Assembly (NCBI GenBank): GCA_029433475.1
Contig: JAQTIE010000008.1
Coordinates: forward strand, 62,001-126,000
Length of the DNA stretch: 64,000 bases
Direction of reading: 5' to 3'
DNA from: Neisseriaceae bacterium ESL0693
GTDB lineage: Bacteria; Pseudomonadota; Gammaproteobacteria; Burkholderiales; Neisseriaceae
In this document: positions 42,871 through 52,607 of the stretch, one piece after another
Layout: every line of letters starts with the position of its first letter
Position numbering within the stretch: the stretch's first letter is position 1
Notes under the pieces: generated by a model
Databases searched by the model: none
What the model was told of the DNA's origin: nothing
The model's input: the letters and a program-made list of their open reading frames with translations, nothing else
Made by a program: the position numbers and the translations under genes

Positions 42871-45800
42871 TGACTCAACATACCCATACACCAGCTGAAG
42901 ATCAGACCCGGCAAAAAGCGGCCAATATTCCTGCGCCGCCGCCTCCTGCACTACCCCAATCGCGCTGGTGGCGCATTCTCAAAAAAATACTCTGGGGCAT
43001 GGTGATCATACTGGCTCTGACTGTTACTTTCAGTTTCTGGCTGATCGGCACACACAGCGGTTTGCGTTTTGGCGTGCTGACTGTGCCCGGATGGTTGGGT
43101 ATCCAAAGCCGGGTTGATGATCTCTCAGGCAGTATCTGGCAAGGGTTTTCCGGCAAAAACTGGCACTTCAAAAACCCAAAGTTTCAGCTTGATATCAGCC
43201 GGCTTCGCTTCAACTGGCGCCATCAGGAATTATGGCACAGACACCTTCACATCACTGATTTACAGCTGGGACAGGTACATTTTATCAATACGGATACCGC
43301 ACCCAAACCCACTTCTCCTCCCCTTACCTTACCTAAAAGTATCCGTTTACCGGTTCGCATTACCGTGGATGCTTTAAGCATTGAGGCACTCACGCTTGGT
43401 AAAGACCATCAATCCATTTTGCTGCCCAGCCAGATCAGCTATGTGTACGATCATCGGCAACATCAGTTAAACGTCACTCAACTGGCCACGCCCTGGCATA
43501 CCGTCACTGGTGCACTTAGGCTGGACACTCAATCGCCCTTTACCCTTCAGGGACAATTAAGCGGTCATGGGCAGCTGGACAAGACTCAGGCAGAAAGTCA
43601 CATTACTCTCGGCGGCAGCCTGAAACAGCCAGCCATCAAAGCCAAATTGCAAGGTGAGCATGTCTCACTACAGTTACAGACTGAATTACGCCCCTTTGCT
43701 CAACAACTGAATCAGAAAATTGTGTTTCTGCTTTTGGACAGTGAGCACCTCAACCCGGCAGCATTTACCCCGACGCTGCCTCAGGCAGACATCAGTCTGC
43801 ATGCCCACCTGACCGCTGCCAAAAATCAGCCGGACGCCCTCACTGGCACGATTCAGCTGCAAAACCATCAGGCACGCGCCTACAATGCCGACACCCAAAC
43901 CAGCATTCCCGTGCGCAGCATTAACGGACAAATCCAGATCGATCAAAGCGGCCAGATGCTCATTTCCGGACTGACTGCCCGATTATTAAAACAAGGCCAG
44001 ATCACCTTAAACGGACACATCAACAATAATCAGCAACAGGTGGATTTAAGCGCTCAATTAACCCATATCGCCGCTCAGGATATATTGCGCGATCCACTGG
44101 CCGGTCAGCTCAATGGCAATATTCATGTACATGGTTCATTTCAGGCATTACAGACCGACTGGCTGTTCAATACCGGCGAAGTGAATAGTCAGGGTCGGAT
44201 TGGTGTCCATACCGATCCGCAGAACCGGCAGCAAACCCTATCACTGGATCAGCTGATCATCAAACCCAATAACGGCGGCAGCATTCAGGCAACAGGTCAT
44301 CTGGCACTCTATCAGGATAAAGCATTACAATTAAGCATTAATGCCAATCAGTTCAATCCGGCCAGACTCAACCAGCAATTTCCAGCCGGAAAAATCAACA
44401 GCAATATTGAATTAAACGGCCGCTTGGCCGATAAACCGGATATTCAGGCAAAAATAGACTGGAAAAACAGTATTCTTTCCGGCCAGCCGCTGACGGGTAA
44501 AAGTACTTTACATTATCAGCATGATCACCTCAAACAAGCCGATATTCATGTATTACTGGGAAAAAACCGTATTAATACCCAAGGAAGTTTCGGTCTGGCC
44601 AAAGACCGGCTCAATCTGGATATTTACGCGCCCAATCTGGATTTATTTGGTTTTGGTCTGCACGGCTTATTGACAGCCAAAGGATTTGTGACCGGTGAAC
44701 CACAAAAACTCACCGCCAATCTATCCGGTAGCGCCCGTCAGGTCAGCCTGAAACAATTATTACATGTAGATAATCTGGATTTTAATCTGGAGGCCTCGCC
44801 CGATGTCAAGCAACCCCTCAAAGTGAACATCAAAGGCCAGAATATTCGCATCGGGCAGGATAAAGCAGCCACCACCATCAAACAAATCAGCCTCAACCTG
44901 AATGGTCATGGCAATCAGCATCAATTGCGACTTCTCAGCGATATTACCGCCGCCGGCAAACCCTATCATACGGACATTCAGGCACAAGGTGGCCTGGATC
45001 CACAATACCAGTGGCGCGGCCGCATCAACGTACTGAATATTGCTGGTGCCCTGAATATCCAATTATTGGCGCCGATTCAGCTTGAAGCCGGCAGTCAGAA
45101 AATATTACTGGATCGTGCCCGCTTTGCTGCACTGGGCGGCAGTCTCAACATCCACCACCTCAACTGGCTTAAAGACAAAGGCATCGTCAGCCAGGGGCAG
45201 GCTGATCGTCTGGATCTGCGTGAACTGCATCACGTCATTCCCCTGCCCATCGAACAGAACCTGATTCTGGGCGGTGACTGGAATTTTGCCTATAACAACA
45301 ATATGCAAGGCTATTTAAAAATGTACCAGCAATCCGGTGATATCATCCTGCCCCTGCACCAGCAACCGTTAGGGCTGAGTCAGGTAAAACTGGAAACCCG
45401 TTTTCAACAAGGGCGTATCAACAACCATCTAAGCGGCCATACCCGCTATGGTGATGTTGATGCCACCCTCAATATCATGCAGCAATACGGCAAAAATATG
45501 GCCAATGCCCCCATCAGCGGCAATATTAAAATCAACAGCACCGACCTGAGTAATACCCGTAATCTCTTACCCATCGGTATGCAGCTTAAAGGTGCCTTAA
45601 AAGCCGATGCCAATATTCGCGGCAGCTTATCCTCTCCTCTTTTAAGCGGTCACTTAAATGGAAATAATCTGTATTATCGTGACCAGTCTACCGGTGCCAT
45701 TCTGGAAAACGGCCGTTTAAACAGTCATTTTGATGGCCGGCGCTGGGTGATTGATCAGCTGAACTTTACCCGGCAGCAAGGACAAATCAACCTGACGGGC

Positions 45801-46781
45801 GTAGTAGACATGACAAAGCTTACCCCTGATGTTAATGTAACCGCACATTTTAATCATTACATGGTACTGGACAAAATCAACAGCCGCCTGACTTTAAGCG
45901 GTAATGCCCAGCTTTTATATACCATCGCCCACGGTATCGCCCTCACCGGCCAGCTACAGGTAGACCAAAGCAGCTTCGGCTTTCAGAAATCCGGCATGCC
46001 CAAGCTGGATGATGATGTAGTGGTACTGGGTCGGGAAAATCCGCAGATCGAACAACGCCCTACCCCCATACGCATGGATCTGGTACTCAATCTGAATGAT
46101 GCCTTCCGCTTCAATACCGATGGTATTGACGTCATTCTGGGTGGCCAGCTTAATGCCAAAGCCAATCCGGGTGAAAACATTCAGGTGATTGGTACAGTTA
46201 ATGTGGTTAAAGGACAATATAAAGCCTACGGACAGGATCTGGTTATCCAGCGTGGCAGTACCGTGTCTTTTGTCGGCCCGATTGATACCCCCAATTTGAA
46301 AATCCGCGCCAAACGGCGTTATTCTCAGGTTGGCGCCGGCGTAGAAGCACTGGGCAGCCTCAATAATCCGCGGATTAATCTGATTGCCAACGAACCGATG
46401 AGTGAAAAAGACAAACTCTCTTGGCTTATTCTGAACCGTGCCAGCAGCGGCAGCGCCGGTGATGAGGCAGCCATTGCGGCCGCGGCCAGTGCGTGGCTGG
46501 CCGGAGGCTTAAACAACCGGCTCGGACTATTCGATGAAATCGGCCTCACCAGTCAGCAAACCCGCAACAGCCAGACCGGTGAAATGAATCCGGCCGAACA
46601 AGCCATCACCATTGGCAAGCACATCAGCAATAACCTGTATATCAGCTATTTATACGGTATCGAAAGTGCGACACAGACCATCAGTCTGGCCTACCAGATC
46701 AGTCGTACATTGCAAAGTATTGTTCAATTCAGTACTGAGTCAATCGGCGGCGGCCTGCGTTATACCCATCGTTTTGACTGA
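42870..46781 (+). CDS. tamB: TamB, inner-membrane AsmA-like bridge protein
   Basis: 1303 residues. One membrane anchor at about 32-58 (ILWGMVIILALTVTFSFWL) is followed by a very long periplasmic beta-taco region of repeating amphipathic strands (LNGHINNNQQ, LSGHGQLDKTQ type) and a C-terminal DUF490/TamB domain (about 1000-1303: GRENPQIEQRP, RGSTVSFVGPIDTPNLKIRA, LSWLILNRASSG). The C-terminus contacts TamA in the outer membrane. Size matches E. coli TamB (1259). A proline-rich cytoplasmic start (PAPPPPALP) precedes the anchor. Confidence 0.94.
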   Translation: MTQHTHTPAEDQTRQKAANIPAPPPPALPQSRWWRILKKILWGMVIILALTVTFSFWLIGTHSGLRFGVLTVPGWLGIQSRVDDLSGSIWQGFSGKNWHFKNPKFQLDISRLRFNWRHQELWHRHLHITDLQLGQVHFINTDTAPKPTSPPLTLPKSIRLPVRITVDALSIEALTLGKDHQSILLPSQISYVYDHRQHQLNVTQLATPWHTVTGALRLDTQSPFTLQGQLSGHGQLDKTQAESHITLGGSLKQPAIKAKLQGEHVSLQLQTELRPFAQQLNQKIVFLLLDSEHLNPAAFTPTLPQADISLHAHLTAAKNQPDALTGTIQLQNHQARAYNADTQTSIPVRSINGQIQIDQSGQMLISGLTARLLKQGQITLNGHINNNQQQVDLSAQLTHIAAQDILRDPLAGQLNGNIHVHGSFQALQTDWLFNTGEVNSQGRIGVHTDPQNRQQTLSLDQLIIKPNNGGSIQATGHLALYQDKALQLSINANQFNPARLNQQFPAGKINSNIELNGRLADKPDIQAKIDWKNSILSGQPLTGKSTLHYQHDHLKQADIHVLLGKNRINTQGSFGLAKDRLNLDIYAPNLDLFGFGLHGLLTAKGFVTGEPQKLTANLSGSARQVSLKQLLHVDNLDFNLEASPDVKQPLKVNIKGQNIRIGQDKAATTIKQISLNLNGHGNQHQLRLLSDITAAGKPYHTDIQAQGGLDPQYQWRGRINVLNIAGALNIQLLAPIQLEAGSQKILLDRARFAALGGSLNIHHLNWLKDKGIVSQGQADRLDLRELHHVIPLPIEQNLILGGDWNFAYNNNMQGYLKMYQQSGDIILPLHQQPLGLSQVKLETRFQQGRINNHLSGHTRYGDVDATLNIMQQYGKNMANAPISGNIKINSTDLSNTRNLLPIGMQLKGALKADANIRGSLSSPLLSGHLNGNNLYYRDQSTGAILENGRLNSHFDGRRWVIDQLNFTRQQGQINLTGVVDMTKLTPDVNVTAHFNHYMVLDKINSRLTLSGNAQLLYTIAHGIALTGQLQVDQSSFGFQKSGMPKLDDDVVVLGRENPQIEQRPTPIRMDLVLNLNDAFRFNTDGIDVILGGQLNAKANPGENIQVIGTVNVVKGQYKAYGQDLVIQRGSTVSFVGPIDTPNLKIRAKRRYSQVGAGVEALGSLNNPRINLIANEPMSEKDKLSWLILNRASSGSAGDEAAIAAAASAWLAGGLNNRLGLFDEIGLTSQQTRNSQTGEMNPAEQAITIGKHISNNLYISYLYGIESATQTISLAYQISRTLQSIVQFSTESIGGGLRYTHRFD

Positions 46782-46790
46782 CAACCAAGA

Positions 46791-46821
46791 AAACCAGACC
46801 AGCCAATGGCTGATCTGGTTT
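46791..46821 (+). terminator. tamB terminator
   Basis: AAACCAGA pairs with TCTGGTTT and an inner CAGCC/GGCTG stem closes an AAT loop, with one C-A mismatch between them; TT AAAA follows. It ends 35 bp before the waaA ATG. Confidence 0.8.
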
Positions 46822-46855
46822 TTAAAATCACCATCTATTGATCACCTACATCATC

Positions 46856-48139
46856 ATGAATAAATCTATGTTTATCGGCTTTTTCTATCAACTGCTCTGG
46901 CCATTCGCCGCACGGCTTTTACCTCATTACCTGCGCCGTCGCGCTCGACTATCGCCCGCCTACGCACAACATTGGCCGGAACGTTTCGGTGCACCTTATC
47001 CCCAGCCCTTGAAAAACGCCATTTGGATTCATGCCGTCTCTGTAGGTGAAACCCGCGCGGCAGCGCCTCTGATAGAAGCATTAAAACATTATTTCCCCGA
47101 TAAACCGCTTTTGATCACGCAAATGACTCCTACCGGCCGCCTGACAGCACAGCAACTGTATCCTGAGGCTCAATGCCGTTATCTGCCCTATGACAAAAAA
47201 AACTGGGTACAACAGTTTATTCAGGATCATCAGCCCCATCTTGGCATACTGATGGAAACCGAGATCTGGCCAAACCTGATGCACCAATGTGCCCAGGCAC
47301 AGATTCCATTATTTCTGGTCAATGCCCGCCTGTCGGCAAAATCCGAGCGCGGTTATTTAAAAGTCCGTCCGCTTATCGCGCCGGCACTGGCCACCTTGCA
47401 AGGCTGTTATGCCCAGACCGAAGCAGATGCCCAACGCCTGAAAAACATTGGCGCCACACACATTCAAGTCTGCGGCAGTACCAAATACGACATCACCCCA
47501 CCCGCCGCCATGCATACACTGGCACAGACATTCAAACAACGCATCGGCGCCCGCTCTGTTGTAGTCTGCGCCAGTACCCGCGCGGATAAAAATCAGGATG
47601 AGGCAGCATTACTGCTACAGGCATGGCAAAAGCATGCAGCCAGTGCTTCAACATTACTGGTGATTATTCCACGCCACCCCGAACGCTTTGACCGTACCGC
47701 TGCTTTAGCCAGATCCATGGGTTTCAAGGTACAAAAACGCAGTGATGAGCAAACCATTGCCGCCGATACCCAAGTGTGGATTGGCGACAGCATGGGCGAA
47801 TTATTCGCTTATTATTTATGTGCCGATGTGGCTTTTGTTGGCGGTAGTCTGGTCGATACCGGCTGTCAGAATCTGATTGAACCCTTAGCTTGTGGTGTGC
47901 CCACACTATTCGGCCCTTTTGTCTATAATTTCAGCCAGACCGCCGCCAGTGCCCAAATAAATGGTGCGGCCAGACAGATAGCCAATGCGGATGAATGGGC
48001 ACACACTACCCTTGAATTACTGCAAGCGCCGCAACAGCGCACCCATATGGCCACACAAGCCGCCAGTATGATTCAGCAACATCAGGGCGCCGGCCAACGC
48101 ATGGCTCAGGCCATCTTTAATCAACTTCAGTCAGTATGA
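46856..48139 (+). CDS. waaA: Kdo transferase (3-deoxy-D-manno-octulosonic acid transferase)
   Basis: 427 residues from ATG 46856. The enzyme attaches Kdo to lipid A at the inner face of the inner membrane. An N-terminal hydrophobic anchor (MFIGFFYQLLWPFAARLL) precedes RLSPAYAQHWPERFG, IWIHAVSVGETRAAAPLIEAL, LMETEIWPNL and the GT-B C-terminal segment FVGGSLVDTGCQNLIEPLACG. The frame extends to a TTG six codons upstream; ATG at 46868 is another option as no Shine-Dalgarno stands out. It follows tamB after a terminator. KdsA, supplying Kdo, is 7 kb away. Confidence 0.95.
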   Translation: MNKSMFIGFFYQLLWPFAARLLPHYLRRRARLSPAYAQHWPERFGAPYPQPLKNAIWIHAVSVGETRAAAPLIEALKHYFPDKPLLITQMTPTGRLTAQQLYPEAQCRYLPYDKKNWVQQFIQDHQPHLGILMETEIWPNLMHQCAQAQIPLFLVNARLSAKSERGYLKVRPLIAPALATLQGCYAQTEADAQRLKNIGATHIQVCGSTKYDITPPAAMHTLAQTFKQRIGARSVVVCASTRADKNQDEAALLLQAWQKHAASASTLLVIIPRHPERFDRTAALARSMGFKVQKRSDEQTIAADTQVWIGDSMGELFAYYLCADVAFVGGSLVDTGCQNLIEPLACGVPTLFGPFVYNFSQTAASAQINGAARQIANADEWAHTTLELLQAPQQRTHMATQAASMIQQHQGAGQRMAQAIFNQLQSV

Positions 48140-48252
48140 CAATACTTCTCTGCCAGTAGAAATAATTTCATACTCCATTAATACATTGAATTATGCACAA
48201 TGGGAAAACAATGCTATCATTTAATTACATTTAAATCCATTACACCTATTTA

Positions 48253-48774
48253 ATGTTAAAAAACAACTATCATCGCTTCATATTACCGCGCCAGCATGGC
48301 TTTACGCTGATTGAACTCATGATAGCAGTGGCAATTATCGGCTTACTGGCCGTGTTTGCCGTTCCCCAATATCAACGCTACATCATGAAAGCACAGTTAA
48401 ACCGTGCTTATTATGAATTGCGTGCAAGCACGACTGCCATCGATACTGTACTGGCATTCGGCCACATGCCCACACTGGACAAAAACCAGAATAACCAAAC
48501 CATCAACAGCATTACCTATGAATACGTCGGCCTGGATGACCAGCGGGCAACTTCGGATTTACTCAGCCATGCCACCCTACAGACGGAAGATGCCTATTTT
48601 CGCAGTATCAGCGCACAGCTCAATGGTCATGTTACGCCAGATTTAGCAGGCACCAGCCTGACCTTAACCCGCAGCAATAACGGATACTGGACCTGCCAAA
48701 TCACCCCACCGGCCGATAACACATCACCAATCGATATTTATGCCGTAGGTGATTGTAGTCTGAACGCGCCATAA
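48253..48774 (+). CDS. Type IV pilin-like protein (minor pilin or pseudopilin)
   Basis: 173 residues with a class III prepilin leader of 16 residues ending QHG, cleaved before [13 protein letters not shown] by PilD. Glu5 of the mature helix is present, as is the pilin-type VPQYQRYI. Two cysteines near the C-terminus (WTCQI and GDCSL) can form the pilin disulphide loop. The 16-residue leader is longer than the 5-7 of the major pilin. The C-terminal domain differs from the pilE gene 3 kb downstream, which faces the other way. Could be a competence-type or minor pilin. Confidence 0.85.
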   Translation: MLKNNYHRFILPRQHGFTLIELMIAVAIIGLLAVFAVPQYQRYIMKAQLNRAYYELRASTTAIDTVLAFGHMPTLDKNQNNQTINSITYEYVGLDDQRATSDLLSHATLQTEDAYFRSISAQLNGHVTPDLAGTSLTLTRSNNGYWTCQITPPADNTSPIDIYAVGDCSLNAP

Positions 48775-48807
48775 CAAAACCGGCTGATTCAGTCAGCCGG
48801 TTTTGTT
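48773..48807. terminator. Bidirectional terminator after pilin-like gene
   Basis: A 15-bp perfect stem (AACAAAACCGGCTGA at 48773-48787, complement at 48793-48807) with TTCAG loop, between convergent genes; it overlaps the stop of the pilin-like gene. Confidence 0.9.
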
Positions 48808-48819
48808 ATTTCATTTTAA

Positions 48820-50190
48820 TTATTTCACTTTAAAATGTAACCACGATACGCCCGCCGGTTGAAATACTTTATCACGTTCGTCACGATCCAGCATCGGTGG
48901 CTCATGGTCACCAATCACCACCACTTCCAACCCTTTCAATGCTGGGTCTTGTAACCAGATGGCCATTTGATCAAAAAACTGTGCATGTAACATCAGATTA
49001 CGGCAAGGATTACCGTCCGGCTTTAATCCAAACTGCCGACATTGTAACCGCTTATCGGTAATATCTTTGGCTTCATAAGGAAAATGCGTGGTCAGGGTCA
49101 TCCAGTGAACAAAGGTTTTGGGCTGCGCCAGCAGCATTTTTTTCACTTCAGCAAACAACGCATGATCACACACGCCATTAAAAGCACCACACCGAGGCAA
49201 TGATGACATGTTTTCCACAAATTGCCGGTGCTGAAAACCTGCCTTCGGATACCAGTCGGCCCGATCATAGAAACTTCCGGTCGAACCGTGTAATCCATAA
49301 GTAGTATAGCCACGTTGTTGCAATTGATGCGGCAGACAATCGGCAAAATCCTGAGAAGTTAACGTCTTTAATTCTGAGGTGATCGAAGATTCCAAATGAA
49401 TCTGACACAATTCTTTTAATTCCGCCTGTAAAGTCAGCCCATTGAATTGCTTCATACCGTGTTCAAAAAATTCAAACCGGCCACGCTCGGCCAGAATCTG
49501 CTCTAATACTGCTTCTTGCAGTTGTGGATCTTGCGTAAATCCCCACGATTCATCCACTACCAGTAATATTTTATCACTGTGGCTATGAGGCAATAATTGC
49601 AGACTTAAAGACTTGGCACCAGCCCCGGCCATGCGCGCATCATCATTGCCACCAACCAGAAAACCATTATAAGTACCCTGATAATAGTGAATGAGCTGAC
49701 TTTGTACTACCCGCTCACCGCCCAACGCTGAACCGATAAAACCAACAAATAAAACCACTAATCCGAATAATAGACGCGGCTTAATCCATGTCTGGCGGGG
49801 CTGATAAAGATCAATCAACAGCACAATAACCAGCCAGACCAAAGCCAGCAACAGTAAAAGCTGATATTGTACTGGTCCCTTAAACACGGATGGCAATAAA
49901 TGCAAGGCACCTGTAAAGCTGTTGATCGGAAACAATTGTGTAACCAAAAGCAGACAATCAGCAATAAAAGTGCAGCATAAAGCAACCACCGCCAGTAAAC
50001 GCCACCACCAGCGTGGCAGACAGAACAACATCGCTATCCAGACATAATCCAGGTTAAACCATGGCCTGAGTGTATGGGTGAAATGACTCACCACCCAGAA
50101 AACACTATTGGGCAATATCATGCTGATAAGCAGCCAGCACCAGATCACTCCAGCATTCTCCCGATTTAAAAATCTGTTTTTTAACCTCAT
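48820..50190 (-). CDS. LtaS/sulfatase-like membrane phospho-transferase, paralogue A
   Basis: 456 residues. Four or five membrane helices in residues 1-160 precede an alkaline-phosphatase-superfamily domain outside the membrane. The metal and catalytic set of LtaS-like enzymes is all recognisable: Glu214 (VVDESWG), Thr253 nucleophile (GLTLQAEL), His369 (TLTTHFPYE), Asp428-His429 (GDHEPP). Such enzymes transfer phosphoglycerol or phosphoethanolamine from lipids to glycans or proteins. Many Cys follow (ELCQIH, GVCDH, CRQF, NPCRN), likely disulphides. It begins 2 bp after paralogue B ends. Next to pilE, so pilin modification is a reasonable inference. Confidence 0.8.
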   Translation of the reverse strand: MRLKNRFLNRENAGVIWCWLLISMILPNSVFWVVSHFTHTLRPWFNLDYVWIAMLFCLPRWWWRLLAVVALCCTFIADCLLLVTQLFPINSFTGALHLLPSVFKGPVQYQLLLLLALVWLVIVLLIDLYQPRQTWIKPRLLFGLVVLFVGFIGSALGGERVVQSQLIHYYQGTYNGFLVGGNDDARMAGAGAKSLSLQLLPHSHSDKILLVVDESWGFTQDPQLQEAVLEQILAERGRFEFFEHGMKQFNGLTLQAELKELCQIHLESSITSELKTLTSQDFADCLPHQLQQRGYTTYGLHGSTGSFYDRADWYPKAGFQHRQFVENMSSLPRCGAFNGVCDHALFAEVKKMLLAQPKTFVHWMTLTTHFPYEAKDITDKRLQCRQFGLKPDGNPCRNLMLHAQFFDQMAIWLQDPALKGLEVVVIGDHEPPMLDRDERDKVFQPAGVSWLHFKVK

Positions 50191-50192
50191 GA

Positions 50193-51590
50193 TTACTGTA
50201 CCTTAAATTTGAGTGTAGCAATGGTGTTGGCTTGAAACACTGCTTGTCCATCGGCATGAATGATGGGCGGTTCATGGTCTCCCACCACAATCACCTGAGT
50301 GCCTTTAAACGCCGGATCTGTCAGCATCTGAGCCAGATCATCAAAAAATTGTGCCTGCAGACGTAAATTGCGACACGCATCTGAAGCCGGATCTATAGAG
50401 TGGCGGCTGCATTGAAAGCGCTGATCGTGTAAATCACGCAAATCATAAGTGGCATGAGTATTTAAGGTCATCCAGTATAAAAACAATTTATCGTGCTGCT
50501 GAAACTGCTGGGTAATCCGACCGGCAATATCGCGGTCACAATTACCGGGAAAGGAATAACATACCGATTGTGGCAGATTCAGACCGGCATCACGAAATAA
50601 AGTTGTCTGAAAGCCAGCCCTCGGATACCAGTAACGGCGGTCATACATCACACTCAAAGCTCCATGTACTGCTACAGTATGAAAACCTTTACGCGCAAAC
50701 TGATTGGGCAGACACTGCTCAAAGCCGGTTTTCTGGTCTTTTAAATTAAAGTGATTGAGCGCCTTCTGACACAATTCGCGCATTTCACCCTGTATGGTGT
50801 AGCCCACAAACGGCAGACTTCCCTGCTGAATATCGCTCACATGGGCAGAATTTAAAAGAGATGCCAACACATCATCCTGTATATCCTGATCATGCGGCAT
50901 CCCCCAGGATTCATTCACAATCAGCAATACTTTATGCTGCTGATCAATTGCGCCTGGTTGAAATAAGGCATCACTGGCGCTGGCGCCTTTTAATAATACT
51001 GGCTGAAATGCATCGCCACTGGCGCGATAGGTACTGATAAAACCGTCATGATAATATTGCCAGAAATCTAAAGCGGAAGATGCCACCCAGTTTTGCTGCT
51101 CCGGTACCCAGAAATGGGTTTGTTTTTTTTCAGGCAATACATAAATCTGTACAATCATGACCAGAAGTACCACATTGAGCACTGCCAGCCAGGCACCCAG
51201 GCGTAACTTGCGGCCAAATACACCCAGAAAAATCACCTGTGCTATTAGTGCAAGCACCAGAATCAGCGCATAAAGCTGATAAGTATGTGAAGACAGCCAG
51301 GCAAACTGACTGAGATACAGAATATCCCCCAAACGCATAAAAGGGAAAAGCTGCTTGAATAATTCCAGAAAATCAATGCAAGAGACAATAATAAATAAAA
51401 CCAGCGCCAATAAGGTGGTTATTTTTTTTCTAAACAGCAACAGCAACAACGGCAGGAAATAATCCAGATTCAGCCAGGCGCGCGTGGTACCGGTATAATG
51501 ACTCACCAGCCCCATTACGGCATTTACCACTAATACCGTCAGGAGCATAAAGCTTAGGCTGACTAGGGGTGATTTATTTAATTTTTGCAT
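50193..51590 (-). CDS. LtaS/sulfatase-like membrane phospho-transferase, paralogue B
   Basis: 465 residues, same architecture as A: membrane helices to about residue 150 and a catalytic domain with Glu227 (IVNESWG), Thr265 (VGYTIQGEM), His379 (LNTHATYD) and Asp438-His439 (GDHEPP). Cysteine positions (RELCQK, QCLP, GNCDRD, FQCSR, DACRN) are shared with A, so the two arose by duplication and diverged. Two runs of eight A residues occur in the coding strand (51122-51131 and 51421-51430 regions). It lies directly downstream of the pilE terminator on the same strand. The substrate cannot be read from sequence. Confidence 0.8.
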   Translation of the reverse strand: MQKLNKSPLVSLSFMLLTVLVVNAVMGLVSHYTGTTRAWLNLDYFLPLLLLLFRKKITTLLALVLFIIVSCIDFLELFKQLFPFMRLGDILYLSQFAWLSSHTYQLYALILVLALIAQVIFLGVFGRKLRLGAWLAVLNVVLLVMIVQIYVLPEKKQTHFWVPEQQNWVASSALDFWQYYHDGFISTYRASGDAFQPVLLKGASASDALFQPGAIDQQHKVLLIVNESWGMPHDQDIQDDVLASLLNSAHVSDIQQGSLPFVGYTIQGEMRELCQKALNHFNLKDQKTGFEQCLPNQFARKGFHTVAVHGALSVMYDRRYWYPRAGFQTTLFRDAGLNLPQSVCYSFPGNCDRDIAGRITQQFQQHDKLFLYWMTLNTHATYDLRDLHDQRFQCSRHSIDPASDACRNLRLQAQFFDDLAQMLTDPAFKGTQVIVVGDHEPPIIHADGQAVFQANTIATLKFKVQ

Positions 51591-51656
51591 AATTCCAAGC
51601 CGGAGGAATATAAAAATAAAACAATATACTTACATATCATTAATAAAATACAAATC

Positions 51657-51684
51657 AAAAAACGGAGCCCATGCTCCGTTTTTT
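51657..51684 (-). terminator. pilE terminator
   Basis: A 12-bp perfect stem (AAAAAACGGAGC with GCTCCGTTTTTT) and 4-nt loop, giving a T6 tract on either strand, 15 bp past the pilE stop. It would limit read-through from pilin into the transferase pair. Confidence 0.92.
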
Positions 51685-51698
51685 GTATTTGACAACTA

Positions 51699-52214
51699 TT
51701 AAGGATTGTTAGCCGATGTAGTAGTACCATTCACATTACTAGCAGCACAGCTGGTTGGACGATATTTAACATCTACAGTAGTATAACAAATCCAAGAACC
51801 ACCAGAATTACGTTCCCAGTTTAATGTTTTATCTTTTAAAGCTGTAGCCGCATTATTACCGAACGTAGCCACAATTCTTGTAGTAGCGGACAATCCGCTG
51901 GAACCATTTACTCGTGGTACACCGGTACCGGCAGGAATATCCGTACCCCCATCTTGTATGGCACCCGTCAACAAATTAGAGCCGGTAGCACCCAATTGAC
52001 ACTGGCCATTACCCTGACCCAATACTGTTTTACCTTCCAGCAAACAGGTTTCAACCGCTGTTTTCAATTCACCGGCTTCAGCCATCACACGGGCTACTTG
52101 TGAACGGGCAATGTAGTTTTGATATTGCGGCACAGCCACGGCAGCCAGAATACCGATGATTGCTACTACAATCATCAATTCGATCAAGGTAAAACCTTTT
52201 TGCATTGATTTCAT
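51699..52214 (-). CDS. pilE: Major type IVa pilin
   Basis: 171 residues: short leader MKSMQKG, then the conserved pilin helix [20 protein letters not shown] with Glu5. It continues [20 protein letters not shown], typical of PilE/PilA. Cysteines at CLLEG, CQLG and the final WICYTT ... TSCAAS form loops, the last being the D-region. AGGAG lies 9 nt before the ATG. The strong Shine-Dalgarno and terminator suit a highly expressed structural gene. A threonine/serine/asparagine-rich tail ([12 protein letters not shown]) offers sites for O-linked modification. Confidence 0.93.
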   Translation of the reverse strand: MKSMQKGFTLIELMIVVAIIGILAAVAVPQYQNYIARSQVARVMAEAGELKTAVETCLLEGKTVLGQGNGQCQLGATGSNLLTGAIQDGGTDIPAGTGVPRVNGSSGLSATTRIVATFGNNAATALKDKTLNWERNSGGSWICYTTVDVKYRPTSCAASNVNGTTTSANNP

Positions 52215-52607
52215 CTGTCAATCTCCTGATTAAAGAGAACTTACTTAATATAGAAAGGGAATTTTGTAAATCCACGAAATTAAAACAAAAATCGCTTTAA
52301 TTTCAGTCTTCATCACACTAATTCACTGTGATGGAGGCTATTGAAACACAAACTTTACCGAATTGCACGTTTTATATGTAAAAAAACGTCTTCTTCTACT
52401 GTTTTCGTTGTCTTTCGGGCTCATTTTATTAACAAATACCCAAATAACCTGTTTTATGGCCATTGAACTGACAAATTTTGTCAATTAATGACCTTGAACA
52501 TCATAATGAATTTTATTGTGGCTTACCTGATTGAGTTTGATTTCTGAAAACCCGGCTAAATAATGATGGCTTTATATAAAAAATACAATGATTTAAATAT
52601 TAAATAC
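52215..52607. other. pilE upstream region
   Basis: No gene. It must carry the pilE promoter. A 15-bp palindrome TGACAAATTTTGTCA sits at 52469-52483, and a 7-bp hairpin CATCACA / TGTGATG at 52311-52333. I saw no sigma-54 -24/-12 element in the minus direction. Confidence 0.45.
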
